Positions 1 to 16,685 of a stretch of DNA of 64,000 nt are shown in pieces (the stretch's first letter is position 1; the number at the start of each line of letters is the position of its first letter). The stretch covers positions 5,642,001 to 5,706,000 of the forward strand of contig CM075941.1 of the NCBI GenBank assembly GCA_038030265.1, read 5' to 3'. The stretch is from Corythucha ciliata. Lineage: Eukaryota; Arthropoda; Insecta; Hemiptera; Tingidae. The notes below the pieces were generated by a model. That model was not told the DNA's origin, made no database searches, and was given only the letters and a program-made list of their open reading frames with translations. Made by a program: the position numbers and the translations under genes.

Positions 1-1020
1 CAGACCATTTTGGTTTATTATTCATTCTGGATAATACACCTATGTTTTCGGTCAGGAAAACATTACTCGAAAAAACTCGTTCTTTCGCACACAGACTCCA
101 TTTGGGATCTAGTTGGTCCTAACATCTGATCACTTCGAACAACCAACTCCTTGGGATTTAATGGGCCAAAAGCGGGTCCAAAATGGGAATTTTCAAAGGT
201 TTTGAGGTCATAGGGGTGTGGGGTGTCGATTTTTATGTAATTTCAAGCCACATTTGGCTACATTCATGAAGAATAAACCCATGTGTAAAATTTGCAGCGT
301 TTTTTTGCTATGTGGGTCAGTTGGAGTGTGGCCCAGTTGCAATTAAAGCCCTCACATCATCGGATGACGGTAGCGCATGGGCAGATTTAGGCTAAAATGT
401 TTAGCGGGGCTTAGCCCAGCTGAGCTCAAACACCCCTAGGCTAAATTAAAGTCTTTGAAGGCCTTGCGCGGGTGTTTTTGACTTCTTTCCTTCAGACATC
501 AACTTATTTACCCCATCACCAATACTTTTCTATATAACATCTTATACATTTCAAAATCAACGCTGCCCACGAGAGGGAGGGGCTTTGCGCGGGGAGCGCC
601 ATTGACATTTTTTGAAAGTAATAAGGCCATATTAAGAGTTTCTCTCAGCATGAGCGAGCCCTTCTTACAATCACAGTACCTTTCAGAGGGGTGTGATTTA
701 CTCACGCAGACGATAACGCTTTTTTAGCGTTGAGTCCCCCTCTCCTAAATTTAATCCCCCTCCCTATTTCCACAGAATGCCTTCTTTTTGTTCAATTGTT
801 GGCTGGACAAAGATCTTCCCATGCACCTTCACCATCACAACCGAAGCAAAATTGCACACCTAAGCGTGACTCTTTGTAACCGCGGAGACGAAACTTATGA
901 TTCCTGAGTCATCCTACTCCAGTTTACGTCCGTGTTTACGTCGATGGCTAGAATCTGCCGATTTCACTTCTTTCAATCTCAATTTCGCAGTTTAAGAAAT
1001 CCATCTCACGGGTTTTGGCA
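1..1020. other. Intergenic, no gene recognised
   Basis: No exon, RNA gene or clear repeat is recognisable here. The short open frames show no family similarity or splice context. Composition is mixed and not visibly periodic until about 1020. Confidence 0.5.
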
Positions 1021-1024
1021 GTTT

Positions 1025-1960
1025 AGAAGTCCGAATTTTGTGGATTATTGTTCATCAAAACCAATTTCACGGGTTTTGACATCGTGCAAAAACAAATTCG
1101 CTTGACTGACTCGTTCAAATTGCAAATCTGCTACTGCTGGTTAGCCACCTTCGAATTCAAGATATTTCGCGGATTTGGCACTCATAGAGCCCGATTTCGT
1201 GGTTTTGGCTATTTCAATAACAAAAGTTCCACGTTTCCTTCACATCTTGTGAAAAGCAGTTCGCCAATTGGGCTCTTACTAAACCCAAATTTTGCGAAAC
1301 TGGCACGCCAGAATCATATTTCGCGGGACGTTGCCTCCATAATAAAGTCAACTTCACGAGATTTCATAATTCCCCCCCCCCCCCCAAAGTGGAAATATCG
1401 AGCGTTCTGGTTCATTTTAACGAGGAATTTCGCTGTTCTCTGGTTCCTTCCAAAACAAAATGTCGCAGAGTTGTCGCATTCAAAAGGAAATTTCGCAGAG
1501 TTGGCTCATTCAAAATAAATCTTGACGCTGTTGGTTCATTTAAAATGCGATTTCGCGAGGTTGGCTCATATGCAAAGAGCAATTTCAGCTTTCCAAAACA
1601 AATTCTCGTAAGTTTCGGTCCATTCAAAACCAATTTTGCGATGCTCTCTGATCACCCTGAAAGCGATATCGGGGATTTCGTTGCATTAAAAATCGTATAT
1701 CACGCTGCCTGATGCCTATTGAAAAAGCCATTTTCGTGGAGTCAGCTCGCTCAAAACCAACATCGTGGGGTTGGCTTCGTGAGAGAGAGAAAAAAACCGG
1801 TTTCACTGGGAAGGTTCCTCCCATTTCGTTGGTTTCGCTACTACATATAGTATAATTTTGCGCGATTTTGACCTAAAAGCATTTTTGTGGAGCACAGCTC
1901 ATTCAAATAGCTAATTTCGCCATGATGACTCATTGAACTCTTTCAACCCCAAATTTTGTG
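1025..1960. repeat. Degenerate ~30 bp tandem array, 'TTGGCTCATTCAAAA' family
   Basis: About 30 diverged units of roughly 28-32 bp alternate a TTTCGC(G/A) core with a piece resembling GTTGGCTCATTCAAAA. Examples lie at 1485-1530 and 1545-1590. Units are too diverged for a recent satellite. A ten-C run interrupts the array near 1376. The reading frames through it arise from the near-multiple-of-3 period and are not taken as genes. Confidence 0.75.
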
Positions 1961-3027
1961 GATATATGACGATTGATGGATGATATGTAGCATTGATTTT
2001 CCGTTCATGGTCATAGGCAGGGGGGGGGGGGGAGAAACAGGCCAAAAAGACTGGAGGGGGGGGGGCTAATTCGAACAAGTAGGGGGGCGTAGGACACTAA
2101 GTAGCGATGCAAGGGAGGTGCAACTTAGGCAGCAATGCTTTTTCTCTTCACGCATAAAACACGCTTCCCCTTGTAATAAGTTTGGTGGCATTCCACGTTT
2201 CTAAAAAGGCGATGTTATTGACATTACCAGGTGCAAATCCAGTCGAATAACAAAATCAGGGGTTTCACCCTCACAGGGCTGCCCCCCCCCTTCCAAAATA
2301 TGAAAATTGTATCCCCTCGCCCAAACTGAACGGAAAATCAGATATTTCCGTTGTTGACTTCCGCAATCCGAAGATCCGCAAAATTGTGTTTTTTATTATT
2401 GAACCCAGCGAAAATGGTTTTTGTTATGAGCCATGGCCCACAAAACAACTTGGGAAGTAGTGGCGAGTGGGGGGGGTTGTGCTAGGGTTGGGAGTAGGTC
2501 CGAATATGAGCGGCAACACTATTTTTTAAAAAAGTCGTTGCCGGATAGCCCTAGCTATCATTTTCAAAGAATAATGCAAAAAGGTTCATGAAAATCGGTC
2601 CACCCTAGCGCGAGATACGCATTAACTCGTTTCGCGGCCACCGGTGGACTAGAGCCTTAACGATACTCTTCTTTCGTGGGTAATTTGAAGGCGAAGATGT
2701 TTGAAGGAAAAAGGTGAGTCTACCCCCCCTCCCATTCTCCTAATACATTCTGGCTGTCCGCTCTCAACGATTGGCGACGCCTTTGAAACGAGCTGATAAG
2801 TTTTATCTCACAATTTATGGCTGATAAAAGCGGTAGAAATTAATGAATAGGAAAAAACAAACACTTTTCCTTATGAACTATACGTGTATTATTATATTTA
2901 TTTGTTCCTATTCGACGTAAAGCACTGGACAATTAATAGTAAATCTACATTATGCTAGTGTGTAGAAGCATTACTCCTAACTACCTATAGAGCACCATTG
3001 AAATGTTCGTACGGTTGGACCTTTCTT
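1961..3027. other. Intergenic region 3' of UGP, with G/C homopolymers
   Basis: Downstream of the UGP stop codon (minus strand). It contains long G runs near 2023-2035 and 2056-2066 and a C run near 2282, but no recognisable coding sequence. An AT-rich stretch at about 2870-2960, immediately 3' of the UGP stop, is the likely place for its 3' UTR and polyadenylation signal. Confidence 0.4.
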
Positions 3028-7937
<4,910 letters not shown>

Positions 7938-8833
7938 CTGAAAACAAAAATGTCGTAGTTTTAATCACCATTCTATTAGACCTCGGACCCCTACCCTTTC
8001 CACAAACCTAAGATAATTAAAAAAAGGTGTATGTTTTTTTCTGTCAATTTTGACTTTTAAACATAAACAACCATAGTTATTAGGGTTACTCAAATAAAAC
8101 TCGGTATTTCGGTAAACCAGTAAACAGATGTTATAAATCTTGTTTCTTTAGTAACGCATACACGGGGGGGAGGTGGCATTTTACTTAATTACAAAGAAAT
8201 ACTTATTTACAGGTTGATTATTTGAGTACCCCTATTATGTATTTGGCATTGAACCAGATAATGTGCATTTAATTTAATTTTTTACTATTTAAATTATGAG
8301 CAGTATGTGGGTAATAAACGCAAAGGAAACAGATATGACGGAGAGGGGAGGGATTATCGCGTATATTACTTTTTTGTCCCACAAGTTATCAACATGATGT
8401 GTTTAAATACATAAGAACAAACTCAAGATAGTCTCTCTTCAACTCGATGAAACCCTGATAAAAAGCTTTTTAAAATACTAATCAAATTATTTTTTTTTAT
8501 GCAAAAAGACGTATCCAATTTGAACCGATCTGCAGCGCAAATATCAAACAGCAAATATTGAAACATAAGACGCGTATTTATTACCCACCGGTGATGCGGG
8601 AAAACGTAGCGTAAAACGCATTCGTATAATTTCAAAAACCATCTTCAAGGTAAACTGTGTTCTTTATGCCGCTATTAACAGGTTCTTTGATGCGGTAACC
8701 CACCCCACCCCACCATCAACAATACCGTCAATACCGGTGAATAGTGAACGTAGGAGGAGTAATAAATAACAAAGCGCGAAAAGTAGGAAAAGTAGAATAA
8801 GTTGGATCGATTTTTGTGAATGATTGCCCCCCT

Positions 8834-8882
<49 letters not shown>

Positions 8883-11829
8883 AAAGTTCTTTGAAATTAG
8901 TACACCGACATTTCTCATTTTATTTATTTTTTTGTTTTATTCACTTTGTTTTGGAGTTATTGTTCAGGTGTGGTTTAGGGGAAAACTATACAGGTTTTCG
9001 TTAACTTCCCTCGCCGGGGGGGGGGGGGTTGATTTTATTCCATCTACTGTCAGTCACAATAATTATACATTTTCTGTTTTTGAGTCCCTACCTTGCCGTC
9101 CGTCTCGATATTCACGCCACCGTACCCCGTATGAGCGTTCCAATCAGCTGCCATGCTGTCGCTTATAATAATAATAATAATAAAAAGAAAACCCCGCAAC
9201 GTATCCCACGAATGGAGTCTAAACTGAAAATGCCGTCTCACGAGTGAGGCCCCCGAGACTGAATAGTCACTGCGGCGTGTGTGTGTTTACATGAAACTCG
9301 TTCGTGCCACTCGCCGGGCGCGTCATTGCAAAAAAAAAAACACTCGGTTCATTATCTAATGAGTGATGGATATGGTGGGCGGGGCGGGGAGGTTGAAAAT
9401 TTAGCCAAAACTGTACCCTCCTCCACCACTGATACTTAAATTGATTCAATTGGAGTCATCATGAGTTACACATGTTATTCCACGGGGATTTTTTATACAA
9501 AAAATCATGTAGAACACTGCGGGGATTCCGGGATCCACGCGTAGAGAAGCACGGCATGACAGGGGACCTGTACGCGTCGAATCTGATGGCCAGCGAAAGG
9601 TGGGTGGTCGTGAAACAAAGTCTGGGAGCTCAATAGCCCTCCAAATGCTCATGTCGACCAGTCTAGCGAGCAATTACGATGTTTTCAGTCACGTCGTAGC
9701 AGGGGTAGAGATTTCAAGGCTACGTTGGGATCCTTGAAGTCACGAAATACGTATTTGGCTCAAGAGGCTGAGACCATGTACCGCCTGCTCACCTCTCAGG
9801 CCAATTCGTTTTAATTCTGGAATTAAGGCGAATTACAAGAGTAAGTCCTGAATATTCGGACCTTGGCAATTATGGCTCTTATGCGGTGTACGCAGCTAGT
9901 AATACACAAGAGTTTTTGGCACGACGACCCCAAAAATCAGACGAAAGGTTCAACCTGTTGCCCACTTTTTGAACTCTGGCACGTTTTATGGGTGCTTAAG
10001 AATTCCCACATAAGGAGGCCACTTACCCGACAGTTTTGATCCGATCGGACCTCGATAATCCGCGCTCTGATAGTGCGAAACACCATTTTAGGGTCGCCAC
10101 CTACCATAACGACCACTCAGTGGACGTCTTGGCGGGGGCCGGCTGAACGTTGCTCAATGTTCAGGTGACTCATTAACCACGTCTGCCGCAAACCGATAGC
10201 TTTGAGAAAATTACCTTTAAAATTTGAGGAGAAGGTGACCCCTCCTCCTCTCCCGAATTGGGTTTGGTACACCCAGCACTCATCAACAAGAAACTGTCAA
10301 TTATTGGGTGAAATAAACGGTGTTCTCGTCGCTTTACTACTGGTACGTCGCTTTAGAAACTGTCAATTTCACCCCGATACCTCATTGCCTGTCCCGTCCG
10401 ATTCCGTCAATTCGACCACCAAATTGATTTACGGGTCCAAATAACTGAAAATTTATTCGAATTACAGTGCACAAGGTCTCATTTTTCATCGGATACTCAC
10501 AGCGTGGATCAGGAATGACTAATTATACTCTCACAAACTGACAAACCATACAGGAAATCAATTTAACCACAAACTATGGAATTTCAATCACAAAAACTCG
10601 TCTGAATACCAGACTATTCAATGTAGAAAATAACGCGACTTTTTGCCCTCTAAAGTTGAGCTAGACTTGGAAACGTCAATTCAGCCCTTTGAAGGGTTAC
10701 ATTCTCGTCCCACAAAAACAAAAAATCTCAACAATTTGTTCCAGGCACAGACTCTGGGTCCCAAAAGTGACCATTTCGTTGTCGGAAACCTTCCGAAAAC
10801 CGTAAATTTCATACTTCGTAACAAAATGGTACCTCATGAACTCATTCTTATTTCGACGAATTCATTTTAAACGACTGTTAGGATTTTTTTTTTTACCATG
10901 TCCCAAAACTTGAAAACTGGTGTACCGAGGAAAGCGTCAGGATCTGTGACGTTCACGCAGGTAAAGCTTCTCATGTCGAGTTCAACAGGATTTTTTTGAA
11001 TGCAACAAAAAAAATAGGATAACAATTTCTTTTGTTTTTAAATTTCAAAACACATCAAAACTTGGAGAATAAAATTCTTGGGTAACCATATGAAAACCTG
11101 GTGGTCTCTTAAATTTTGGTCTCCATGTTATTCGTCGGGGAACAAGTTTTGTCTAAATGTGTTAGATTTTCTCGGAAGTGGAGGACCCAGGCTGAGGGTC
11201 GTACTGCCCGTTGAGAAAATCGCTCTGATGATTTTTAAATAGAATTTTCCGAGGGCTCTCCAGACGCTGTGACTTGTGGCACGATGGACCCGAGGGTGAG
11301 CAAGACAACCGAGTTGTAACATTCTGGGAAACACCATTTTCACTGATTGATGATTAATGCAAATTTCCAACAGGAAAACTATGACCAATCGCGCGTTTCA
11401 CTCGCACTTGACGTGAATTACGCTCTTGACGTTTTTGTTTTTTTTCCGTCATGCGACCAAAAACAATTAGGAATTTTCCAATTATAGTCTGTCCACTTAG
11501 CGATGGACTCTCGAACGGGTTGCATTGAACTGGTGGCAGAGCTGTTCATCCCCCCCCCCCCATGCCACGAATTCACGGAATATGTGGTTCCAAGCAGGTT
11601 CAAGTCCGTGAAATTGTCTTTTTCAATTAGTAAACCCAGCGATGTTGTTGACTTTGAAAGAGTCATATCCACAAAATCGAAAAGGGATTTGTTTGACTCT
11701 AAAAACTCTATATTTAGCCACGTCAAGTACCTATACATGGCATAAATGGTATCAAGGATTCGCTAAAGTCAGGGGTGGGGGGGGGCTTGAGAAATTGTGT
11801 GCTTCGCTCAACTAAACATTTCTCGACAG

Positions 11830-13060
11830 TCTTCTCTGCCTAAAAATTGCTAAATTAGCTATTTCCATAATGAAAAGTACTAGGCTAACTACACTGGCGG
11901 CCTAAAATCGCAAAACTGACTATTCACGTCTTGAAAATAGCTAAACTGACTATTTGTGCCCTATAAAAATAGTCAAACCGACTTCACGTGCCCTAAAAAT
12001 GGCCAAACTAAAGATTCGTGCGGCCCTCAAAATCCCTGAAAGATCATGATTGCCGCCATGAAAGTAGCCAAATCAACAATTCGTGCTCCAAAAATAATAT
12101 TACTGACACTTGGCGTTTTTGGTTTTGACAGACTATTTTCGCCCTAAAAATGGTTAAACTGACTATTCGCGCACAGGAAAAGCCTTATTCCATGGCAAGA
12201 TCGACCATTTGCGCCCTAAAATAACAAAACTGACGATTCACGTCTTGAAAATAGCCAAACTGATCATTTGTGCGCTAAGAATAACCAATCTGGTGATAGC
12301 CGCTCTAAATAATGTCCAAACTGACAATCTCCCTGAACAGGTGATGCCTCCTCCAGAAATGGCAAAATCGCCCATTCGCACGCAGAAAATGCCCAAACAA
12401 ACCGCTTAACGTACTATTCACTTACGTTCTATAAAGGGCAAAACTGACTAAAACTTGGCGCCCTAGAAATGGCCAAACTCGATATACAAGCCATAAAATC
12501 GGCAAAATTGACGCCATCAGTTTTGAGCCAGAAATTTTCACAAATTTACACCTTGAAAATACCCAAACAGACGATTCCTTCCCCTAAAATGGCCAAAATG
12601 ACAATTCGAACTCTAAAATGGCAAAACTGACTATTCGTGCCCTGAAAATGTCCCACTGACTATGCTCGCCCTAGAAATGGCCAAACTGGTCATTCACGCC
12701 CTAAAAGTGACAAAAATGATTCTGTGTACACATAATTGTAGCGTAAAACTGGGGATTCACGCTTTCAAAGGCCTAAACAGATTATTCCTGTCCTCAAAAT
12801 GGCAAAACGACAATTAGCACGTCAAAAATCACCAAACTGAGCCTTCACGGCTTGAAAATGTCTAAATTGACTATTCATGCCCTAAAAATAGCAAAACTGG
12901 CTATTCACGCCCTAAAAATGGCATACTCGTACTGGCAATTCACCAATGGCCAAACTGATCATTTTTGCGCCCAATAGAGGCTACAGGTGGTTTTTATGGC
13001 GATTCGCGCCAACAAAATGGCTATCTGCTCCATAAACCTGGCGTTCGCGCATCGAACATA
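11830..13060. repeat. Degenerate ~30 bp tandem array, 'CTAAAAATGGCCAAACTGA' family (copy 2)
   Basis: Same unit as 5985-7190. The left flank (about 11775-11830) contains GCTTGAGAAATTGTGTGCTTCGCT, also present near 62100 and 62905. The right end contains GGCATACTCGTACT (near 12920) and then TTACCAACTGATCGATCC. Several consecutive units near 12786-12935 match, in the same order, units at 62712-62872. This is one duplicated multi-unit element, not an independent expansion. Confidence 0.85.
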
Positions 13061-13379
13061 GGCCACCCCCACCTTACCAACTGATCGATCCCCCTCCCCC
13101 TATCCAAGCATTGGTGACACGCGCTCCACTCTCCATCACAGCACAAACTTTTTATCATCTAATGAAGAACAGAAACTGTTCTGCCCCATCGAAGAATGAC
13201 AGAAATATTTTTTCAGGGATTTTTTTTGTGTGTGTGTGAGTGCGGAATCTGGGCTGACCGGCCCCACCCCCAACTGCTCCAATACCCTCTATATAGCCTT
13301 GTAATTGCAACATTTAGGGGTAAATAGTTGTGAGCTTGTAATTTCGGGCCCTTTGAGCTAAATTACAATTGTTTTGGTG

Positions 13380-13740
13380 GAATATCCGCGAAATTGAAAG
13401 TTTCGGGTACAAATTTAAAGTTTGGGGCATTTTTCGTGAAGTTGGATTCAGCAGGCTACTCAGACCAACTGAACCCGGAGACTGACGAACACCAAGAAAA
13501 TTTTAACTTCCATGACCGACAGTTTTTGAGTCTTAATTCCTTCGAAAATGCTAGTCTAGGGGTGATTGAAATGTGGGAAATCGATTTTTTTAGTGGGGCA
13601 GAGCTACGAAAATGGTTTTTTAGCGTGCAAAACCCATGAAAGTGGCTTTTGAATTAGGCCATCCCGCAGAAATTTGGTTTCATTACAAAAAAAAACAAAA
13701 AACAAGTAATTGGCGTTTTAGTGAGCGAAATTCGAAAGAT
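13380..13740. repeat. Weak array, 'CGCGAAATTGG..TTTAGTGAGC' family
   Basis: A few diverged units of the type seen at 21640-22640 (CCGCGAAATTG with TTTTTAGTGAGC). The open frame at 13394-13639 lies within it and has no family resemblance, so I treat it as repeat. Confidence 0.45.
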
Positions 13741-14271
13741 CGGTGTATTGTTGAGTCAATTTGAGAAAATTTGGATAAAAACAAAATGTTTGATTTTAAC
13801 TGTTTGACTGCTTTTATGTGGTATCTGTGGGTGGGCAGCTGCCCCACTAAATATGCGCTTTCGAGTTTAGGGGAGGGCAACTGCCCAACCCTGCCCCCTC
13901 TGGCTACGCCCAAGTCCTGAATCATGTCTCATTTGACTGGTTTTGAGAATACGAATATGAGCGTCTGTCTGGGGCATTTGCCCTTGGCGCCCAATCAAAT
14001 TCTTCAAATTTGGGACATTAATCAACTGCTGGCTGCAAACTTGATTTGCTGCCAAGGGAAAACGCCCCTGCCAGTCGTCGACCGACGCTCATATTCGTAT
14101 TTAGCTCCATAATAACCATCAAAAATGGTCAAGTTCATCCGGTTTATTCATGTCCAAATTTAGGGAATTTAACTGCCCACGTGCGTCAGCACTTCCGCTC
14201 TTCCACGAGGGTGTTCAGTTTCTTCTCCATGTCCATGTGGGGGGTGGGTATTGTCAGACCGAGTTATGCCA

Positions 14272-14757
14272 TTCTGTTTGATGAGTTTTTTCTGGCTTTA
14301 TCAATCCTGTAACTCATCTTGTACCGTGCCAGTCACTGTTGAGTTGACTCACAACAAGAAAGCCCTTGCTCTTGATCTAAAGTCAACACAAGTCTCTTGA
14401 ACTAAATTGTCATTCCGTAAAATTATATTTCGGGGCTGTCTTGACAGTTTATGACCTCATAAGTGATTTCCTAGCATTAACAGTTGATTTGGTTATTAAG
14501 ACCCCGCTATTTAACGCTCAGTTAAAATGGTCACGGACGCCTTTATGCAAGTACAGAGTATGTTTCGGTGAATCGAGACGCTAGGCCCATCTCCTAAGGA
14601 CACAATCTTTTTCTATGAAGCTTAATATTCACGCCCTTGATCTTGTATAAGGTCAAGTCAAGAGCAAGGGCTTTCATGTTATGGGTCAACTGTGACTGGC
14701 ACGGTGCAAGGTGAGTTACAGGATTGATAAAGCCAGAAAAAACTCATCAAACAGAAC
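14272..14757. repeat. Inverted-repeat element (~486 bp)
   Basis: The left arm (14272-14400) and right arm (14630-14757) are inverted copies. Both carry TTTGATGAGTTTTTTCTGGC, CCGTGCCAGTCAC and AAGCCCTTGCTCTTGA or their complements. The centre of about 230 bp is unique. No transposase. It is a non-autonomous TIR or foldback element in the probable UGP intron 1. Confidence 0.85.
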
Positions 14758-15036
14758 TATTTTATCACAAGAAAATTTAAGATTTCAATTCTGAATTTAC
14801 CGGCATCAATTGATCCATGAAATGTACTGTAGACGAGCTGGAAGTTCAAGAACTTGGTACTGTTATCTTATAGAAAATGAAAACTAATTATAGATCAGTG
14901 TCACCTGTATTTCCGTGACTACCTATCTGTTAATACAAACGTCACCCTCCGAAATTCAAAAAATAAATAGTTTTCCTTTAAATTCGCACAAATTGTATAT
15001 TTAGCATGAAAAGGGCTCATTTCAGAGTCAACTCAC

Positions 15037-15063
15037 CTCATCGAGCAGCGTTTTCAAAGGCAT
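15037..15063 (-). CDS. UGP2: Candidate first coding exon of UGP (9 codons)
   Basis: On the minus strand an ATG opens the nine codons MPLKTLLDE, followed directly by a consensus GTGAGT donor. It ends in phase 0, exactly what the N-terminal UGP exon at 7937-7765 requires. Adding it gives a 515 aa protein, the expected family length. The evidence is only frame, splice signal and length, since nine residues cannot be aligned with confidence. A different start exon elsewhere in 7938-15036 or beyond 15063 remains possible. Confidence 0.45.
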
Positions 15064-16685
15064 AGTGACCACGTTCCCGAAATATTAAACTTTATTGTCG
15101 TTAGGGTATTAACTTGTTTGAATTCTTCGTATTTAGACAAATTTTATCGGCCGTTTCCCGGTGTGCAGGAATTTTTCATCTTGTTGTCAAAATCCCTCCC
15201 CGCCGGCCATTACCTTGGGCCATGGGGTGAGTCTTCATTTTATCGTACAAGGGTGGGAAAAGGGTGGCTGGTCCTTAATGACGTCATTCATGCGATAACG
15301 TCTTGGGATCTTAAGACTTCGATGGACTCAAGTGTGGATTAACAATTAATTTAAAATGAGTTGCTTTAAAAATCAATTCATTATTGACTTTCAAATGAAC
15401 TGCCAATTATTCATTAATTTCATGATCGCAATTAAATTTTTGACGGTTTTTCAACAGTGGCGGTAGCCAACGTGGAAGGAGGGAGGGCCACATTTATTTG
15501 AATGATCTTTTTAACCGTTGAAAAATGAACGTGCCACGCTTCTGAAAAATAGGGCCTCAGGCTAGTCGATAATAACAAATGAAGTAGTCATTGAATTTGA
15601 CCTTGACTCAGTTATACGCCTTATTTCGTCGAGCTTATAGCATAGAAAAAATACCTGTTATGCACCTTACTGTCATTATTATTATGTCAAGCTTACATGG
15701 TAAAGGTGGCGAAGAAGTCTATTGTGAGACTCTCCGTTCTCTTGAAATTCGTCGTTTTTCTCTTCCTCCAATTGATAGTACTTCGGAGAGCCGTTCATTT
15801 TTATGCTATGTTTTATCCTCCTATATGACTCGACGTGTGCGATTACCCCTTCCTCTATGTGTATTGTGTCCCCTTGGCGTGAATGAACAAAACTGAACAA
15901 CGAGACGCCCCTTTTTATCAAGTGGAATTTTTACCATTTTTATTTGTCAATTTCAGTGGAGACCTTGGGACTCCAAAGAGACGCGTTGTGGGGAAGTTTT
16001 TGTTTTCATTACAGCTCCCCTACATGCATCTCAAACCAGTTGACCTTTGCTCTGTCAAAGGATATTTCAAGCGATTTTTTTTTGCCTATTTTCTATCCAT
16101 CGAACCTGAAAATGAGTTTGAAATTGGGCTATTCCATGGGAGTTGAGAGTAATTTTTAAACATGTCTTATTATGTTAATCAGTTCGGTCGAATCAAACAA
16201 ACTAACAAATACAAAATTTAAATATTTCTTACATTTTATAAATAATTCAATTTTTTAAAAAATAGACTAGAAAAACAAACAAAATTTTTTTTATTATAAA
16301 ACTAACGACTTTGAACACAAGAGAGAAACCAGCCCCTCTTTTATCCCCTCTCTATTTCATAATCGTAATACTTTGACTGGTTAAGTACACCTTTTTGGAG
16401 TATAAAGTGTAAAACAAAAGGTTGAAAAAAATCAAATAAATTAGGTAAAAACTAACATAAAACAACATTTACTCACAAAACTGCACTGTAAAAAAAAAAA
16501 AAAAAAAAAATGGGAGCAAAATTTTTAAACAATTTTTAGAGTATAACATTCCCTTATTATTACTTGTAAGGCACGCGTACTCGGCAGGTTTGTTTACTGT
16601 TTCTTTCCTTGAAGGGAAATACCTATTTTGGCACCATTATACAAATAAATTTATCACATCTTAGAATCGCGCGAGGCGGAGGTGA
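15064..16685. other. Intergenic, UGP 5' side to PTPN 3' side
   Basis: Holds the presumed UGP promoter and the PTPN 3' UTR. The stretch at about 16160-16560 is strongly AT-rich with a poly-A run near 16491-16510. No coding exon recognised. Confidence 0.4.

Larger units (their letters stand above)
7938..15036. other. Probable UGP intron 1 (7.1 kb), repeat-filled
   Basis: Lies between the N-terminal UGP exon (acceptor at 7938-7940) and the candidate start exon. It contains a 40+ nt poly-T run (about 8837-8877), an (ATA)n stretch (about 9165-9184), weakly periodic sequence at about 10200-10870, the array at 11830-13060, family-E-like sequence at 13380-13740 and the inverted-repeat element at 14272-14757. 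No other coding exon was recognised. The 8000-11800 part shows mostly unclassifiable sequence. Confidence 0.5.

Noticed and set aside
8816..9004. Phenylalanine- or lysine-rich frames around 8837-8877
   Set aside because: They are translations of a poly-T run.
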